Shown here piece by piece: positions 25,428-33,569 of a stretch of DNA of 42,680 bases. The notes beneath the pieces are model-generated. The model did not search any database. It saw only the letters and a program-made list of their open reading frames with translations, and was not told where the DNA came from. Every line of letters starts with the position of its first letter. The stretch's first letter is position 1. Origin of the DNA: a virus. The translations under genes were made by a program, and so were the position numbers. The stretch is from positions 1 to 42,680 of IMG/VR virus record IMGVR_UViG_3300021479_000037, one strand, 5' to 3'.

Positions 25428-27741
25428 TTAGACAACTGTACCCTCACCTTGGGAGCCCAATCCTTGAGTCTCACTAGGAGATCCCGTTAGAGCCTCTGAT
25501 TTAGCATTGGCACCGGCTGCTTGCCTGACTAAATCGCGCTTAATACGGTTGTCATTCTGCTGATCTTCTAGTTGTGACTTCTGTTGGAACTTCTGATCCT
25601 GAGACTGTTGGGCGACTGCACCCTTAGATTGCTGCATAGCCTGCTGTGAAGCTGCTTGCTTTCGCTGGATCATCTCAGGAGTCATCGGTTTGATAATATC
25701 CTGTTGATTCTTCCATTCCGAAGACTGCATCCACATGCTCAGAATTGCCTTGTAGTCAATATACTCTTGTTGGTTTTCCGCCAGACTTTCCTGAATCTGT
25801 GGGTTCTCAAAGATTTGAGTAATCAACGTGAGCGACTGTGCCATCGTCTTCTTTGCAGCGAGACTTGCACCAGCTAATACTTCAAACTCATCTCTAGAAT
25901 CCCAGAAATCCTGCATATCTAGGTTCTTAATTAATTCCTTACCAACTTCTTCACCTAGTATTTCAACGATTTCCTTGTCCGCTATGTATTCAAATACGAG
26001 TTCATCAAGGATATAAAGGAAAGGTTCAAATACCTGTTCAATGAAGTTATCCAAAGGGCCATCTAAGCGTGTGGCTGAAGCGCCCGCGAGGGTAGCTGCA
26101 CCACCTGCTGTCCGTCCCATGCTGCTGCGTGGACCGGCTGTGGACCCTTGAACCAGCATTTGGTCGGCTCCTGAAGAGCTTTCCGTTGCCTGTTGGTTCT
26201 CTTGAAGTGCTTGCCAAACCTCAGGCGGAACTCGTGGAGTTTCCATGAGTTTATATGCCTTAGTGATATCTCCATCGACTGTCAGCATCTTACCTAGGCC
26301 GGTTCGGATCATTTGTGTTGGTGAATTGGCATCTCTGCTACGCAGATACACTGGATTTACACCAAAACTAAGAATCTTCAGGATAGCATTGATCGTTCCT
26401 TGGTCAACACGTTGGTTCTGACCTACGATAAGGCCCAGACCCATGCCGTAGAATGCCTTAGGGCGATTCCACCAGTTTGAGCTAAGGAATGGTATCTTCT
26501 TGAACGGATTATCCCCTGTGAAGAGAACTTTTTTACGGTCAAGTACCAGAATCTTACGCTTTTTATCCCAGTACTCCATAACCTCTACCTTGTTAAGTAG
26601 CAAATCAGGACTTACTGTGATACTTACTTGCTCTGAGTGAAGTACAACACCTTCTGTATAAGTGGCTTGAGTGGATGCGAGCAATGGTGCGACACCAAGA
26701 GTGCTATTTGGCATCCAGAGACTTTGTAAGTCAGCGGGCCAATCCCATCCCTCGATAGTCACACCATCTTCATCTACGCTGGACTTTTGAAGGTCAAGCA
26801 TCTGGTAGTAATCCATATAGCGGATATCCACCACAAAGTCAGCCTTGCGGATATCTCCTACTTCGACCTTGGGGTCCACAAGGACCTTATCCAACGGTCT
26901 GTGCTCAAAGAATGGCCTAGGAACCATTGTTACGGTTCTTTCGATATCTGGAGCATCATCAGTGATAATCGTTTCTGAGTCCTGCTGTCCAACTGGACCA
27001 GACTTCAGAACAGCCTTAGCTGCCTTTCGTTTCTTACGTTCGACTTCAACGTACTCTATGCCCCACTTATAGATAGCAGTGCCAAATAATGCTTTGTTCT
27101 CCATGCCCCACTTGACTTCACGCTTGAAGTTGCAGGCATCCAGGAGATACGCGAACAACGCCGTTTTAGCTTCGGTCGTGTTCTGGGAAGTTCCGGGACG
27201 TGGACGCAATGCCAACGGCGGATCTTCGTAAAATAAACCCTTGTACAACTGAGGAACCACAGAGTTGCAAATCTTAGCGACGGTGAACCGTTGCACATTG
27301 GGTTCGAGGACGTAAGTATTCTCATATGTCGAAAGTGGTCGCGGCGATTGGAATAGAAGCATTCATGTTACTGCTAGTTAGCAGGTCAAACTATTTCTAG
27401 TTGACTCTTATGGTTGTAATTCCCATAAGATCGGACTATCGCATAACCCTGTATTGGGTTTTCACTCGCTTAGTCTCTCAGGCTGTGCGAAAGCACTTGC
27501 CCCTTGTTGGCGTTTCAGCGTTCAAGTTATCAGAGTGAATTTAAAGCGGACCATCTTGTCTAAAATCCGCGTCTCTCCACAATAATGCCCAAGATTTCTG
27601 AGAAATGTATGCCTCGGCCTTTGCAGCCGAACCCACCACCAGAGCAAGGTCACCACTAAGAGTTTTGATTTCCCCTTCCTTACCGTAGTCTTGTTCAGTA
27701 AGGTTGCGTCCGGCGTTGCCGTCGGATTCTAATGGGTTCAT
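25428..27741 (-). CDS. Portal protein, split by a group I intron
   Basis: Spliced product of about 709 residues: exon 1 27741-27544 (66 codons, MNPLESDGNAGRNLTEQD...) and exon 2 27359-25428 (643 codons). The join reads ...RQDGPL-LLFQSPRPLSTYEN. Portal features are the long helical/beta core (MENKALFGTAIYKWGIEYVE), the 'GLIVGQNQRVDQGTINAIL' segment typical of podophage portals, and a Gln-rich coiled C-terminus (QQSQDQKFQQKSQLEDQQND). It follows the GIY-YIG gene with an ATGA overlap. Unspliced translation stops after 66 residues, so no portal can form without splicing. Confidence 0.85.
27360..27543 (-). ncRNA. Group I intron 3, in the portal gene (184 nt, ORF-less)
   Basis: On the minus strand: TAAATTCACTCTGATAACTTG start, GCTGAAACGCCAACAAGGGG (P/Q), GTGCTTTCGCAC hairpin (P6), GCCTGAGAGACTAAGCG (R), AACCC...GGGTT (P8) and GCGATAGTCCG (S). 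GACTA/TAGTC forms P7. The 3' end ..GAATG and exon CTTCTATTCC keep the reading frame. It is a close relative of capsid introns 1 and 2. Confidence 0.85.
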
Positions 27742-28382
27742 GCAGTACCCTCCAATTTCATTTTACGTTTTCTTTCTTGGAAGGCCAGATTAGCCTGCCG
27801 AATCTTTTCCCTAGTTTCGGGAGATACTTCGTGTCCTTTATGTGCCCGTGACATGTTCACTCTCTGCTCGGGAGTACGTGTACCCATCTTTTTGCCCAGT
27901 TTTGCGATGCTTAATTTCTCTCGGTGCTCTTTGGTCTTAGGGATTCCGGTGCCCGCTTTGCTCATCTTGGCTTTTGTTTCTTCGGAATGCTTTCTACCTC
28001 TTCCCGCTTCTGCGAGTTTGGCACGCCATTCAGGAGTAAACTCTCTCGTGTACCCGAAAGACCCTCCACCGCCTGCTGCAACGTTATAACCAAGCGCCTT
28101 ATCTTGAGAGTTCATGACTTTTATGAAATATGTCTCAAGGCGGTCGGTTAATAACTTCGTGAGGCTCTTATCCTGTAAATCCAATTGAATCAACGGCTCA
28201 ATTACAAAGGCCGATTCTCCATATTTACGCAAAGCATTGTAAAGATGGGGTTTACGAGTGTTGGTCTTAGACTTCAAAGAGCGCGTGTAATCAGCGCGTA
28301 GGTATCGCTTCAGGTTCGTACCGGCGTGTTGACCGACGTAAACCTTCCCATTAACTCGGTTTGTGATGAGATATATGAACAT
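27738..28382 (-). CDS. Free-standing GIY-YIG homing endonuclease
   Basis: A 214-residue protein. The N-terminal ~95 residues are a GIY-YIG nuclease (IYLITNRVNGKVYVGQHAG, then a catalytic-type Glu in DRLETYFI). From ~125 on there are three NUMOD3-type DNA-binding repeats (GRKHSEETKAKMSKA, IPKTKEHREKLSIAKLGKK, VSPETREKIRQANLAF). This matches the seg/mob class of phage endonucleases. Its stop overlaps the portal start (ATGA), and the portal gene holds an ORF-less intron 200 bases on. It may cut intronless portal genes for the intron (collaborative homing). A TGCTATAAT box places its transcript start only a few bases before the ATG. Confidence 0.88.
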   Translation of the reverse strand: MFIYLITNRVNGKVYVGQHAGTNLKRYLRADYTRSLKSKTNTRKPHLYNALRKYGESAFVIEPLIQLDLQDKSLTKLLTDRLETYFIKVMNSQDKALGYNVAAGGGGSFGYTREFTPEWRAKLAEAGRGRKHSEETKAKMSKAGTGIPKTKEHREKLSIAKLGKKMGTRTPEQRVNMSRAHKGHEVSPETREKIRQANLAFQERKRKMKLEGTA

Positions 28383-28390
28383 AAACCTTA

Positions 28391-28399
28391 ATTATAGCA
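28391..28399 (-). promoter_or_regulatory. Extended -10 box of the GIY-YIG gene
   Basis: The minus strand reads TGCTATAAT, a perfect -10 with TGn extension. Transcription would start about 3 bases before the ATG at 28382, giving a nearly leaderless message. The palindrome at 28412-28430 lies where a -35 or repressor would be. Confidence 0.5.
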
Positions 28400-28411
28400 C
28401 AAATGCACGTT

Positions 28412-28430
28412 TTACGTACTGAATACGTAA
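28412..28430. repeat. Dispersed palindrome, copy 1
   Basis: TTACGTA-ctgaa-TACGTAA: 7-base arms around a 5-base centre, placed just upstream of the GIY-YIG -10. Related copies are at 35601-35615 and 42225-42240, all non-coding and all with the core ACGTACTGA. An operator or hairpin element is likely. Confidence 0.6.
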
Positions 28431-28452
28431 TGCTTTTTGTTGCGTTTCATCA

Positions 28453-28470
28453 ATACTTATATATAAGTAT
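28453..28470. repeat. Perfect 18-base AT-rich palindrome
   Basis: ATACTTATATATAAGTAT is its own reverse complement. It lies in the gap before the GIY-YIG gene, between the terminator at 28495-28514 and palindrome copy 1. A dimeric regulator site or a DNA cruciform are possible. Confidence 0.5.
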
Positions 28471-28494
28471 CAACACTTTGCAACAAATAGAAAA

Positions 28495-28514
28495 GGAGGA
28501 CCGATTGGTCCCCC
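28495..28514 (-). terminator. Intrinsic terminator
   Basis: On the minus strand GGGGGACC-aatc-GGTCCTCC-TTTTCTATTTG: an 8-base stem with one G-U pair, a 4-base loop and a T-run. It ends the terminase-side unit after the 60-residue gene. Its first G is also the predicted start point of promoter copy c, an unusual overlap. Confidence 0.7.
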
Positions 28515-28529
28515 TATACTACTATTATA
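28514..28529 (-). promoter_or_regulatory. Phage-type promoter candidate (copy c)
   Basis: The minus strand reads TATAATAGTAGTATAGGGGG, directly after the TAG stop of the 60-residue gene. The 16-base core is identical to copy b at 17649-17664. The TATAGGGGGACC end closely recalls the initiation region of T7-type promoters (TATAGGGAGACC). Confidence 0.55.
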
Positions 28530-28712
28530 CTACATCTTTTTTGCAGGAGCCGTAGGCGGTGCAGGCCACGCGGGCATCTTGTGAATTTCCAGGCCGGTCG
28601 AAACAGCAGCGGTCTTGGGATACGCGGGCATCTTCTTCATTCCATCGGTGGACACGGCTTCGGTCTTCGGGAATGCAGGCATCTTTTTAACGCGAGTTCT
28701 ATCATTCATCAT
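28530..28712 (-). CDS. Small protein with three KMPA(F/Y/W)P repeats
   Basis: A 60-residue basic protein made almost entirely of three repeats: KKMPAFPKTEAVSTDG, KKMPAYPKTAAVSTG and HKMPAWPAPPTAP. In each, KMPA is followed by a different aromatic residue and Pro. AGGAGAATCC precedes the tandem ATGs. It lies between a decoration protein and a terminator. Short Pro/aromatic repeats could bind grooves on virion proteins, but no known family fits. Confidence 0.65.
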   Translation of the reverse strand: MMNDRTRVKKMPAFPKTEAVSTDGMKKMPAYPKTAAVSTGLEIHKMPAWPAPPTAPAKKM

Positions 28713-28735
28713 TGAGGGATTCTCCTAAATATATA

Positions 28736-29080
28736 CTAAATAAATTTTATGGTGAAAAAACAATCGGCTGAGCCAATCGTCTTGGTGGGACCAGTTGAAC
28801 TATTACAAACCACAATACCTGCTCCGAAAGTATCTCCGAATGTGTGCAGATCCAATGAAAAGTTGGAAGTGGCAGCGGCGGTAAAGGTGTAAAGCGGCAC
28901 GCTCGTATCGGCAGGAACCGTTGCGGAGTCAAACACTTGGATAAATTGGGCACTTGCCTTGGAATTATATCCTTCTACTCTAAAGAACGTCCCACCAGAA
29001 GCCTTGGCTATATGGCTATTTTCGTAAGTTGCGGAACTCGCTCTAGATAGATTTTGGTAGGTACGGAAAGCAATTGACAT
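28736..29080 (-). CDS. Stand-alone decoration/cap protein, paralogue of the fibre C-terminus
   Basis: A 114-residue protein with AAAGGAATAG before the ATG. From residue ~17 on it matches the last ~100 residues of the giant fibre at 2409-5882: YENSHI.KAS, NSKAS.QF.QV, VPADT.VP and CNSSTGPTKTIGSADC.F are shared. The two Cys (in CNSS and SADC) are conserved in both. It may be a head or neck decoration unit or a free copy of the fibre tip. It sits just downstream of the terminase gene. Confidence 0.75.
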   Translation of the reverse strand: MSIAFRTYQNLSRASSATYENSHIAKASGGTFFRVEGYNSKASAQFIQVFDSATVPADTSVPLYTFTAAATSNFSLDLHTFGDTFGAGIVVCNSSTGPTKTIGSADCFFTIKFI

Positions 29081-29097
29081 ATTCTATTCCTTTGATT

Positions 29098-31119
29098 CTA
29101 AAAGAGATCGGCGAGCGGGTCCACATCATGAACCACTTCGGTAGTGCCTTTCATGGCTTCAAACTGAGTCGAAGGATGGTCATCATGGGCCATGTTGCTA
29201 TTGTTTGCATCGTGCATAAAATATTTGCCCATACCATAGATTCTATTATAGTTATCCTTGGCTGCGGCTGCTTCTTGGTCTTCCCTGATATCCATTGGCT
29301 TCTGTTGTCTGGTTTCCATGTCAGCATAGGGACCGAAGTGCTGGACCATTAGAGAGACGCCCGAGACAATGTCATCATGGGCTGCTGTGCCTTGGCCGAA
29401 CCTTTCGAGTTCTTCGTAGATGACTTCCAGATCTGCACAGCCCTTTGAGAAGAACAGACGTTCATCTCCAAGAAGCCGTAGGACTGGCTGAGCCTTAACC
29501 TGTTTACTGCTGGCTGCACTGCCTTTGCCCAATCCTATATATTCAATCGGAATCAGGATGCGGAGTTTATCCAACTCTCTGCGGGTTTCCTTGCCCATCC
29601 ATTTAACTCCTACTGAGTCTTCCATGGCAATGCGCTTTGGTTTCCACTTCATGGCCATATTGGCGATCATGACAGGCATTTGGTATTCATTGAAGCGCCC
29701 ACGGTTCATATCAATGACATAAAAGCGGCCTGCATGGATCAAACCAACCATAATGACGGTGTAATCTGCCCAACTCTTCAAAGAATAAGCCACATCTACG
29801 ACCATCACTATATTGCCTTGTTGCGGCAACTGTTGGTGATCCACAGTTCGACGTACCAGCAGTTCTCGTGGGAACTTCACCTGATGGATCAAACGGGGAT
29901 TATTCAGATACTTGATGGCGAAGTGTTTATCGCTCTTTTGTATCTTCTTTAACTTCTTGAAAGGCAGTCGTTCAGGGAACCAAAGTTCATAATCTTCTTC
30001 TTTGCATTCCGCTTCGACTTTACCTGCCTTATTGGCCGCTTCAGTCAGCCACCAACAGGCGCGCACATAAATGCGCATACTCGCGGTGCTATTGAATCGT
30101 CCTGATGCGATAGAACCTATTTGCAAATTCTGAGTATTCTCTTCTTTAACGAGATCATCATCATACTTAAGCATCTGCCCATATAAGTCAGCATCATCAT
30201 ACCATGTTCCAATGTAATCAATGAACCCATATGGATGTAACATACCTTTACTTATACTGACCTGCTTATTGACTTCTTCCATACGGGTCGCTGTATTACT
30301 GTTCTCGTTGGAAACAACGTCATCCAGCTTTAAAATGCCGTAGTGAAGTCCTGCAAGGGTCTGTTCGATACTCGCGGCCATAGCTGTTGGCTCTTTGTCG
30401 ATTGGAGCGCAGGCATTGGTCTGGAATTCAGTCGAAAGGCCATCATCAGGCATAATGCAGTGCTCTACGAACAATGATTGGAATAAAGAAGGCATCCATT
30501 GGCCAGTTGCTTCATTCCTGAATGACTTTATTTCGTATTTCTTCTTGCCCTTCTCGGTTTTAACACGAGATTCCACCATCTTGAAGTGCTCTTTAAGCTC
30601 TCCGATGAACATCGACGCCAATTTCAGTGTGGCCGTCATGATTAGTACAGTGATTTCAGGGAAGCAGATAACCCATTGAACGCAGTCTGCGATGTCTAGG
30701 GATGACTTAAAGCCACCACGCGGGGTCATTAGGAGCCCTTCCTTCTGCCCTTGGTAGGCATCGGCGAAGGTTCGGAAGCTCACTGTCGGGTCTTTGCTGA
30801 TGAAAAATCTGTTACAGATGTCCTCATGAGTCTTTAGGGTCGTTTCGTTATACTTAACTAAGAGTTTACATAGGAAGTATAGGTTGGTCTGGGCCAGAAA
30901 GCGGTAACGCAGGGCGTCCTTGATGTCTTCTTCAGTAAGAGCCTTAACTCCAAGGGCCTTTGCCCAAGACTGTTGGACTTCCTTTTGCTGTTCTGGGGTC
31001 AACCGTTGGAAGGACTTGACTGCCAGCTTGAATCTCTCGGTTTCATCCAGATCCTTGTATTGATAGTTAGGATTGGTCAGGCATTCCTGATACGTGATTT
31101 TCAACTGGTCAACTGTCAT
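29098..31119 (-). CDS. Terminase large subunit
   Basis: A 673-residue protein that drives DNA packaging through the portal and cuts concatemers. The ATPase part has a Walker A-like MTPRGGFKSS at ~131-140 and Walker B LKLDDVV at ~262-268. The RNase H-fold nuclease has VVDVAYSLKSWADYTV (Asp 442), AMEDS (~499-502) and HDDIVSG (Asp 582/583) as its acidic triad. Length and order fit the T7 gp19-like branch. It lies upstream of the portal, as usual. No separate small subunit is evident; the helical genes upstream are candidates. Confidence 0.9.
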   Translation of the reverse strand: MTVDQLKITYQECLTNPNYQYKDLDETERFKLAVKSFQRLTPEQQKEVQQSWAKALGVKALTEEDIKDALRYRFLAQTNLYFLCKLLVKYNETTLKTHEDICNRFFISKDPTVSFRTFADAYQGQKEGLLMTPRGGFKSSLDIADCVQWVICFPEITVLIMTATLKLASMFIGELKEHFKMVESRVKTEKGKKKYEIKSFRNEATGQWMPSLFQSLFVEHCIMPDDGLSTEFQTNACAPIDKEPTAMAASIEQTLAGLHYGILKLDDVVSNENSNTATRMEEVNKQVSISKGMLHPYGFIDYIGTWYDDADLYGQMLKYDDDLVKEENTQNLQIGSIASGRFNSTASMRIYVRACWWLTEAANKAGKVEAECKEEDYELWFPERLPFKKLKKIQKSDKHFAIKYLNNPRLIHQVKFPRELLVRRTVDHQQLPQQGNIVMVVDVAYSLKSWADYTVIMVGLIHAGRFYVIDMNRGRFNEYQMPVMIANMAMKWKPKRIAMEDSVGVKWMGKETRRELDKLRILIPIEYIGLGKGSAASSKQVKAQPVLRLLGDERLFFSKGCADLEVIYEELERFGQGTAAHDDIVSGVSLMVQHFGPYADMETRQQKPMDIREDQEAAAAKDNYNRIYGMGKYFMHDANNSNMAHDDHPSTQFEAMKGTTEVVHDVDPLADLF

Positions 31120-31125
31120 GATTCC

Positions 31126-31323
31126 CTATTTCACTATGTCTTTAAACTTCTGTACAAACTCTTTTAGTTCTGATACTTGCTTTTCTAGTTCAGCAATTCG
31201 GCTATCTCGTTGGTCAACTACAGTTATTGGCCAACTCAAATATGGCGGATTATAGGGCCAGTTTGGGACATATGGGTTGTAAGGTTGGTCACCTCCAAAC
31301 CCTGTGAAAGGTATATAGCACAT
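31126..31323 (-). CDS. Small Pro/Tyr-rich protein with coiled coil
   Basis: A 65-residue protein starting MCYIPFTGFGGDQ; GGAGGAG lies ten bases before this ATG, so the longer start (31359) is not preferred. Residues 12-35 are a Pro/Tyr/Trp/Asn run (YNPYVPNWPYNPPYLSWP). Residues 38-65 are a coiled coil (DSRIAELEKQVSELKEFVQK). Such proteins are common beside terminase genes in phages. A small terminase or virion accessory role is possible. Confidence 0.65.
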   Translation of the reverse strand: MCYIPFTGFGGDQPYNPYVPNWPYNPPYLSWPITVVDQRDSRIAELEKQVSELKEFVQKFKDIVK

Positions 31324-31328
31324 CTTTT

Positions 31329-31436
31329 TTAATCTCCTCCAACACGAATATCTGCCCAAGAGGAACCGCGTTGGCGACTCGACTCTTGGGCACGTTGTGG
31401 GCTGCTGTAATGCGGGTCTATATGGCCATCAGCCAT
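31329..31436 (-). CDS. Very small polar protein
   Basis: A 35-residue reading, MADGHIDPHYSSPQRAQESS..., with CGGAGAG seven bases before the ATG at 31436. An upstream extension (to 31514, TTG) adds a hydrophobic stretch but lacks a ribosome site. The stop is embedded in the ribosome binding site of the next gene (GGAGGAGATTAA), which supports it as a real coupled gene. Disordered; no function assigned. Confidence 0.45.
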   Translation of the reverse strand: MADGHIDPHYSSPQRAQESSRQRGSSWADIRVGGD

Positions 31437-31523
31437 TCGGACTCTCCGCTCGCACTGGGCGTTACAAGCTACAGCATGCCAAACTGGAAGGAAAAGCATG
31501 CGCACTGCCCACAAACTCTAAAA

Positions 31524-31742
31524 CTATTTCTTTTTCGACTTAGGACCGCTATGCTTGAAGCCTGACATCACTGAGGCAAAGTTTGCCATCTTGGAAATAT
31601 GTGAATTCTTGCTGTTCTTAGCTGCGGCGATCTTGGATTCGGGAATCTTCTGATCCCGAGGAATATTTAAAGCGTCGTGAAGGCCCCCGTGCTTCAGCTT
31701 GTGAATTGCACGGTAAAGTCCTGGATTCTTTGCTTTAGCCAT
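31524..31742 (-). CDS. Small basic phage protein
   Basis: A 72-residue, Lys-rich protein (MAKAKNPGLYRAIHKLKHGG...) with a KSKKK tail. AGGAGGAATGTA precedes the ATG; the TAA in that string is the stop of the gene before (TAATG overlap). Small basic helical proteins of this style are frequent near phage packaging genes and may bind DNA or the virion interior. No defined family is claimed. Confidence 0.7.
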   Translation of the reverse strand: MAKAKNPGLYRAIHKLKHGGLHDALNIPRDQKIPESKIAAAKNSKNSHISKMANFASVMSGFKHSGPKSKKK

Positions 31743-32062
31743 TACATTCCTCCTGCGGGCGCTGCTCCTGCCGGTGCTGCTGCTGCGGGGGCTCCAGCGG
31801 CTGCTGGCATTCCGGTCTGTCCGGCATCTGCGGCTTGTTCGCTAGGTCCAGGAGTGGTCATATGTTCGGTCATATGGTCCATCATCTGATCATCTGATCC
31901 CGTGGCGTGCTCTTCTGGAGCATGCGAGGGGTGCGTGTGATGGTGCGTGATAATGTGCCCACCGGACTTGCCCTTTTTCACTTCGATGTGCTTGATTTCT
32001 TTCTTGGGCTTTTCTTCGTGGTGTGCTCCACCCATACTGTCCATTGCTGATTTATGATCCAT
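31742..32062 (-). CDS. His/Met-rich protein with Ala/Pro/Gly tail
   Basis: A 106-residue protein starting MDHKSAMDSMGGAHHEEK; AAAGGAAAAG sets the ATG at 32062 rather than the longer reading from 32164, which lies in the phosphatase gene. Residues ~35-70 are rich in His and Met (GGHIITHHHTHPSHAPEEH, MMDHMTEHM), a likely metal-binding patch. The last ~35 residues are Ala/Pro/Gly repeats. Function unknown; a metal-binding virion protein is possible. Confidence 0.6.
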   Translation of the reverse strand: MDHKSAMDSMGGAHHEEKPKKEIKHIEVKKGKSGGHIITHHHTHPSHAPEEHATGSDDQMMDHMTEHMTTPGPSEQAADAGQTGMPAAAGAPAAAAPAGAAPAGGM

Positions 32063-32072
32063 GTCTTTTCCT

Positions 32073-32558
32073 TTACATACGAGAGTAATTGCTTTTAACG
32101 TAGTGGAGCATGCCTGTATTCGGGTTATACTTAGGATACAGTTTCTTGAACTGTGCGATCCCATGATGAGAACCCATTGGCAGGTCTTTAATGTGTCTAA
32201 GGTATAGTAGTACTATACTTGGTGAGCGGCTTATACCTCTATTGCAGGCTACCAGAACTCGGTCACCAGCATCCAAACGTTCCTGGATGAACTTCAGTGC
32301 AGGATCAATCACTTCATCTCTAATGTAGTGTGGCTCATCTGCATCTATGAGATTCAATGCCATATGGTTCTCAGTGGGGCGTGCGTAGAAGTAATCCTTA
32401 TCCTTGGGTGCTGAGCGGCCAGTGTAGCCTACTACATCTCTATGACCGCCCTCACAATCCCTACACGCACGGCAGAATGACCAACCCGGTTTGTCTTTAC
32501 GCTTATCGTAATCTTCATCGTCGCCGATGTATAGCCGGTTGATTATCTCTGTTGCCAT
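32073..32558 (-). CDS. Dual-specificity protein phosphatase
   Basis: A 161-residue protein. The catalytic signature CNRGISRS at 105-112 gives the C(X)5R loop of Cys-based phosphatases (Cys 105, Arg 111), with a likely general-acid Asp in LIDADEPHY (~70-77). The His that usually precedes the catalytic Cys is Ala here (VACNRG). The N-terminal insertion has three Cys and a His (CRACRDCEGGH, ~29-39) that could bind zinc and is unusual. AAAAGGACAA precedes the ATG. It may act on host or virion phosphoproteins. Confidence 0.82.
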   Translation of the reverse strand: MATEIINRLYIGDDEDYDKRKDKPGWSFCRACRDCEGGHRDVVGYTGRSAPKDKDYFYARPTENHMALNLIDADEPHYIRDEVIDPALKFIQERLDAGDRVLVACNRGISRSPSIVLLYLRHIKDLPMGSHHGIAQFKKLYPKYNPNTGMLHYVKSNYSRM

Positions 32559-32567
32559 TTGTCCTTT

Positions 32568-33269
32568 TTAGCGAACCACGCAGGCCGTCTCCGCGACTAC
32601 GGAAGCTGTTCTGCCGGTGTTATCTCCATCAAGTTGAAGGCCAATATTAAGTGCCGTAGCTCCAGGATACACATTAGGAACCCCGATAGTGGTGTAGCCT
32701 AGCGTGTGCCGTACTCCCGCAATCCATATTGCAGTATAGGTAAGATGTGTCGAAGTCAACGCAATTTCTGTCATAAATTCATATGAGACATATGAAGGAG
32801 ACGTGGTTGGCGTAAAACCGACTGAAACTCCAGGTTGCCATGCTCCTAAACTATAATCAAATACACGGACTTGCTGACTATGTAGCAGCCACTGAATTCC
32901 TGCATCAAACACTGTGCCATTTAGCGTAAACTGTAAATCAGTTTCAACTGCCACTAGATCATCTATCGCTGATTGCGTCACAAATGTCCAATTTGTACCT
33001 TGGCTCATGAACGTCACTGGAGTACCAGTAACCGCTTGTTCGATGAACAGCGTATTATAAGGCTGTCCTGCCGCTCTAACTACCGGAGCAAACGCTATAA
33101 TCGTTTCAGCAGGAGCGTTATCCCTAAGTGTAGGGCAAGTACCGTGCAAACCATCTGGGAGAGAGTTAGGACCGCCAGTATCCCCGGCATTTTTAGGTGC
33201 GAGCCATTTCCATGGATTAGGAATTATAGGGGATGGATTTGTTAATACTTTAGAAAAATCAAGTGCCAT
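32568..33269 (-). CDS. Unrecognised late protein, probably structural
   Basis: A 233-residue, largely beta protein (IIAFAPVVRAAGQPYNTLFI, LTSTHLTYTAIWIAGVRHTL) with few charges and many Thr, Val and Gly, much like the decoration proteins of this genome. Its ribosome site (TAAGGAACAATAAATAA) overlaps the stop of the preceding gene. It is most likely a virion surface or fibre protein. No family is recognised. Confidence 0.65.
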   Translation of the reverse strand: MALDFSKVLTNPSPIIPNPWKWLAPKNAGDTGGPNSLPDGLHGTCPTLRDNAPAETIIAFAPVVRAAGQPYNTLFIEQAVTGTPVTFMSQGTNWTFVTQSAIDDLVAVETDLQFTLNGTVFDAGIQWLLHSQQVRVFDYSLGAWQPGVSVGFTPTTSPSYVSYEFMTEIALTSTHLTYTAIWIAGVRHTLGYTTIGVPNVYPGATALNIGLQLDGDNTGRTASVVAETACVVR

Positions 33270-33273
33270 TTAT

Positions 33274-33561
33274 TTATTGTTCCTTAATATCTACCGACTC
33301 AAATACGGACTTAAGAACACTGGAAGTGTCCTCAACCGTCTCTTCATCATCTTCCAATAAGGCGTACATGTTTGGTTCTTTTCCATTAGCTTTCCCGCTG
33401 AAAACCTTCTCTGTGAGTCGTAGGTATCGCTCTCCAAGAGGTGAATCCTGATGGTCTAAAGCTAGGAGCAACATTTCGCAGAGTAACCTATGCCTAGGCA
33501 AAAGTCCGGGTTCATTCGCCATCCGGTTCAAGTTGCGACTATGTTTTACGTCTTTTCTCAA
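33274..33561 (-). CDS. Small helical protein coupled to the JAMM protease gene
   Basis: A 95-residue protein predicted to start at a TTG at 33561, five bases after AGGAG (the same arrangement as the gene at 16083). The longer reading from 33600 overlaps the upstream gene without a ribosome site. It is helical (RHRLLCEMLLLALDHQ) with an acidic end (LLEDDEETVEDTSS). Its close link to the JAMM gene suggests a partner or substrate, but nothing else supports that. Confidence 0.65.
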   Translation of the reverse strand: MRKDVKHSRNLNRMANEPGLLPRHRLLCEMLLLALDHQDSPLGERYLRLTEKVFSGKANGKEPNMYALLEDDEETVEDTSSVLKSVFESVDIKEQ

Positions 33562-33569
33562 AGTCGCTC

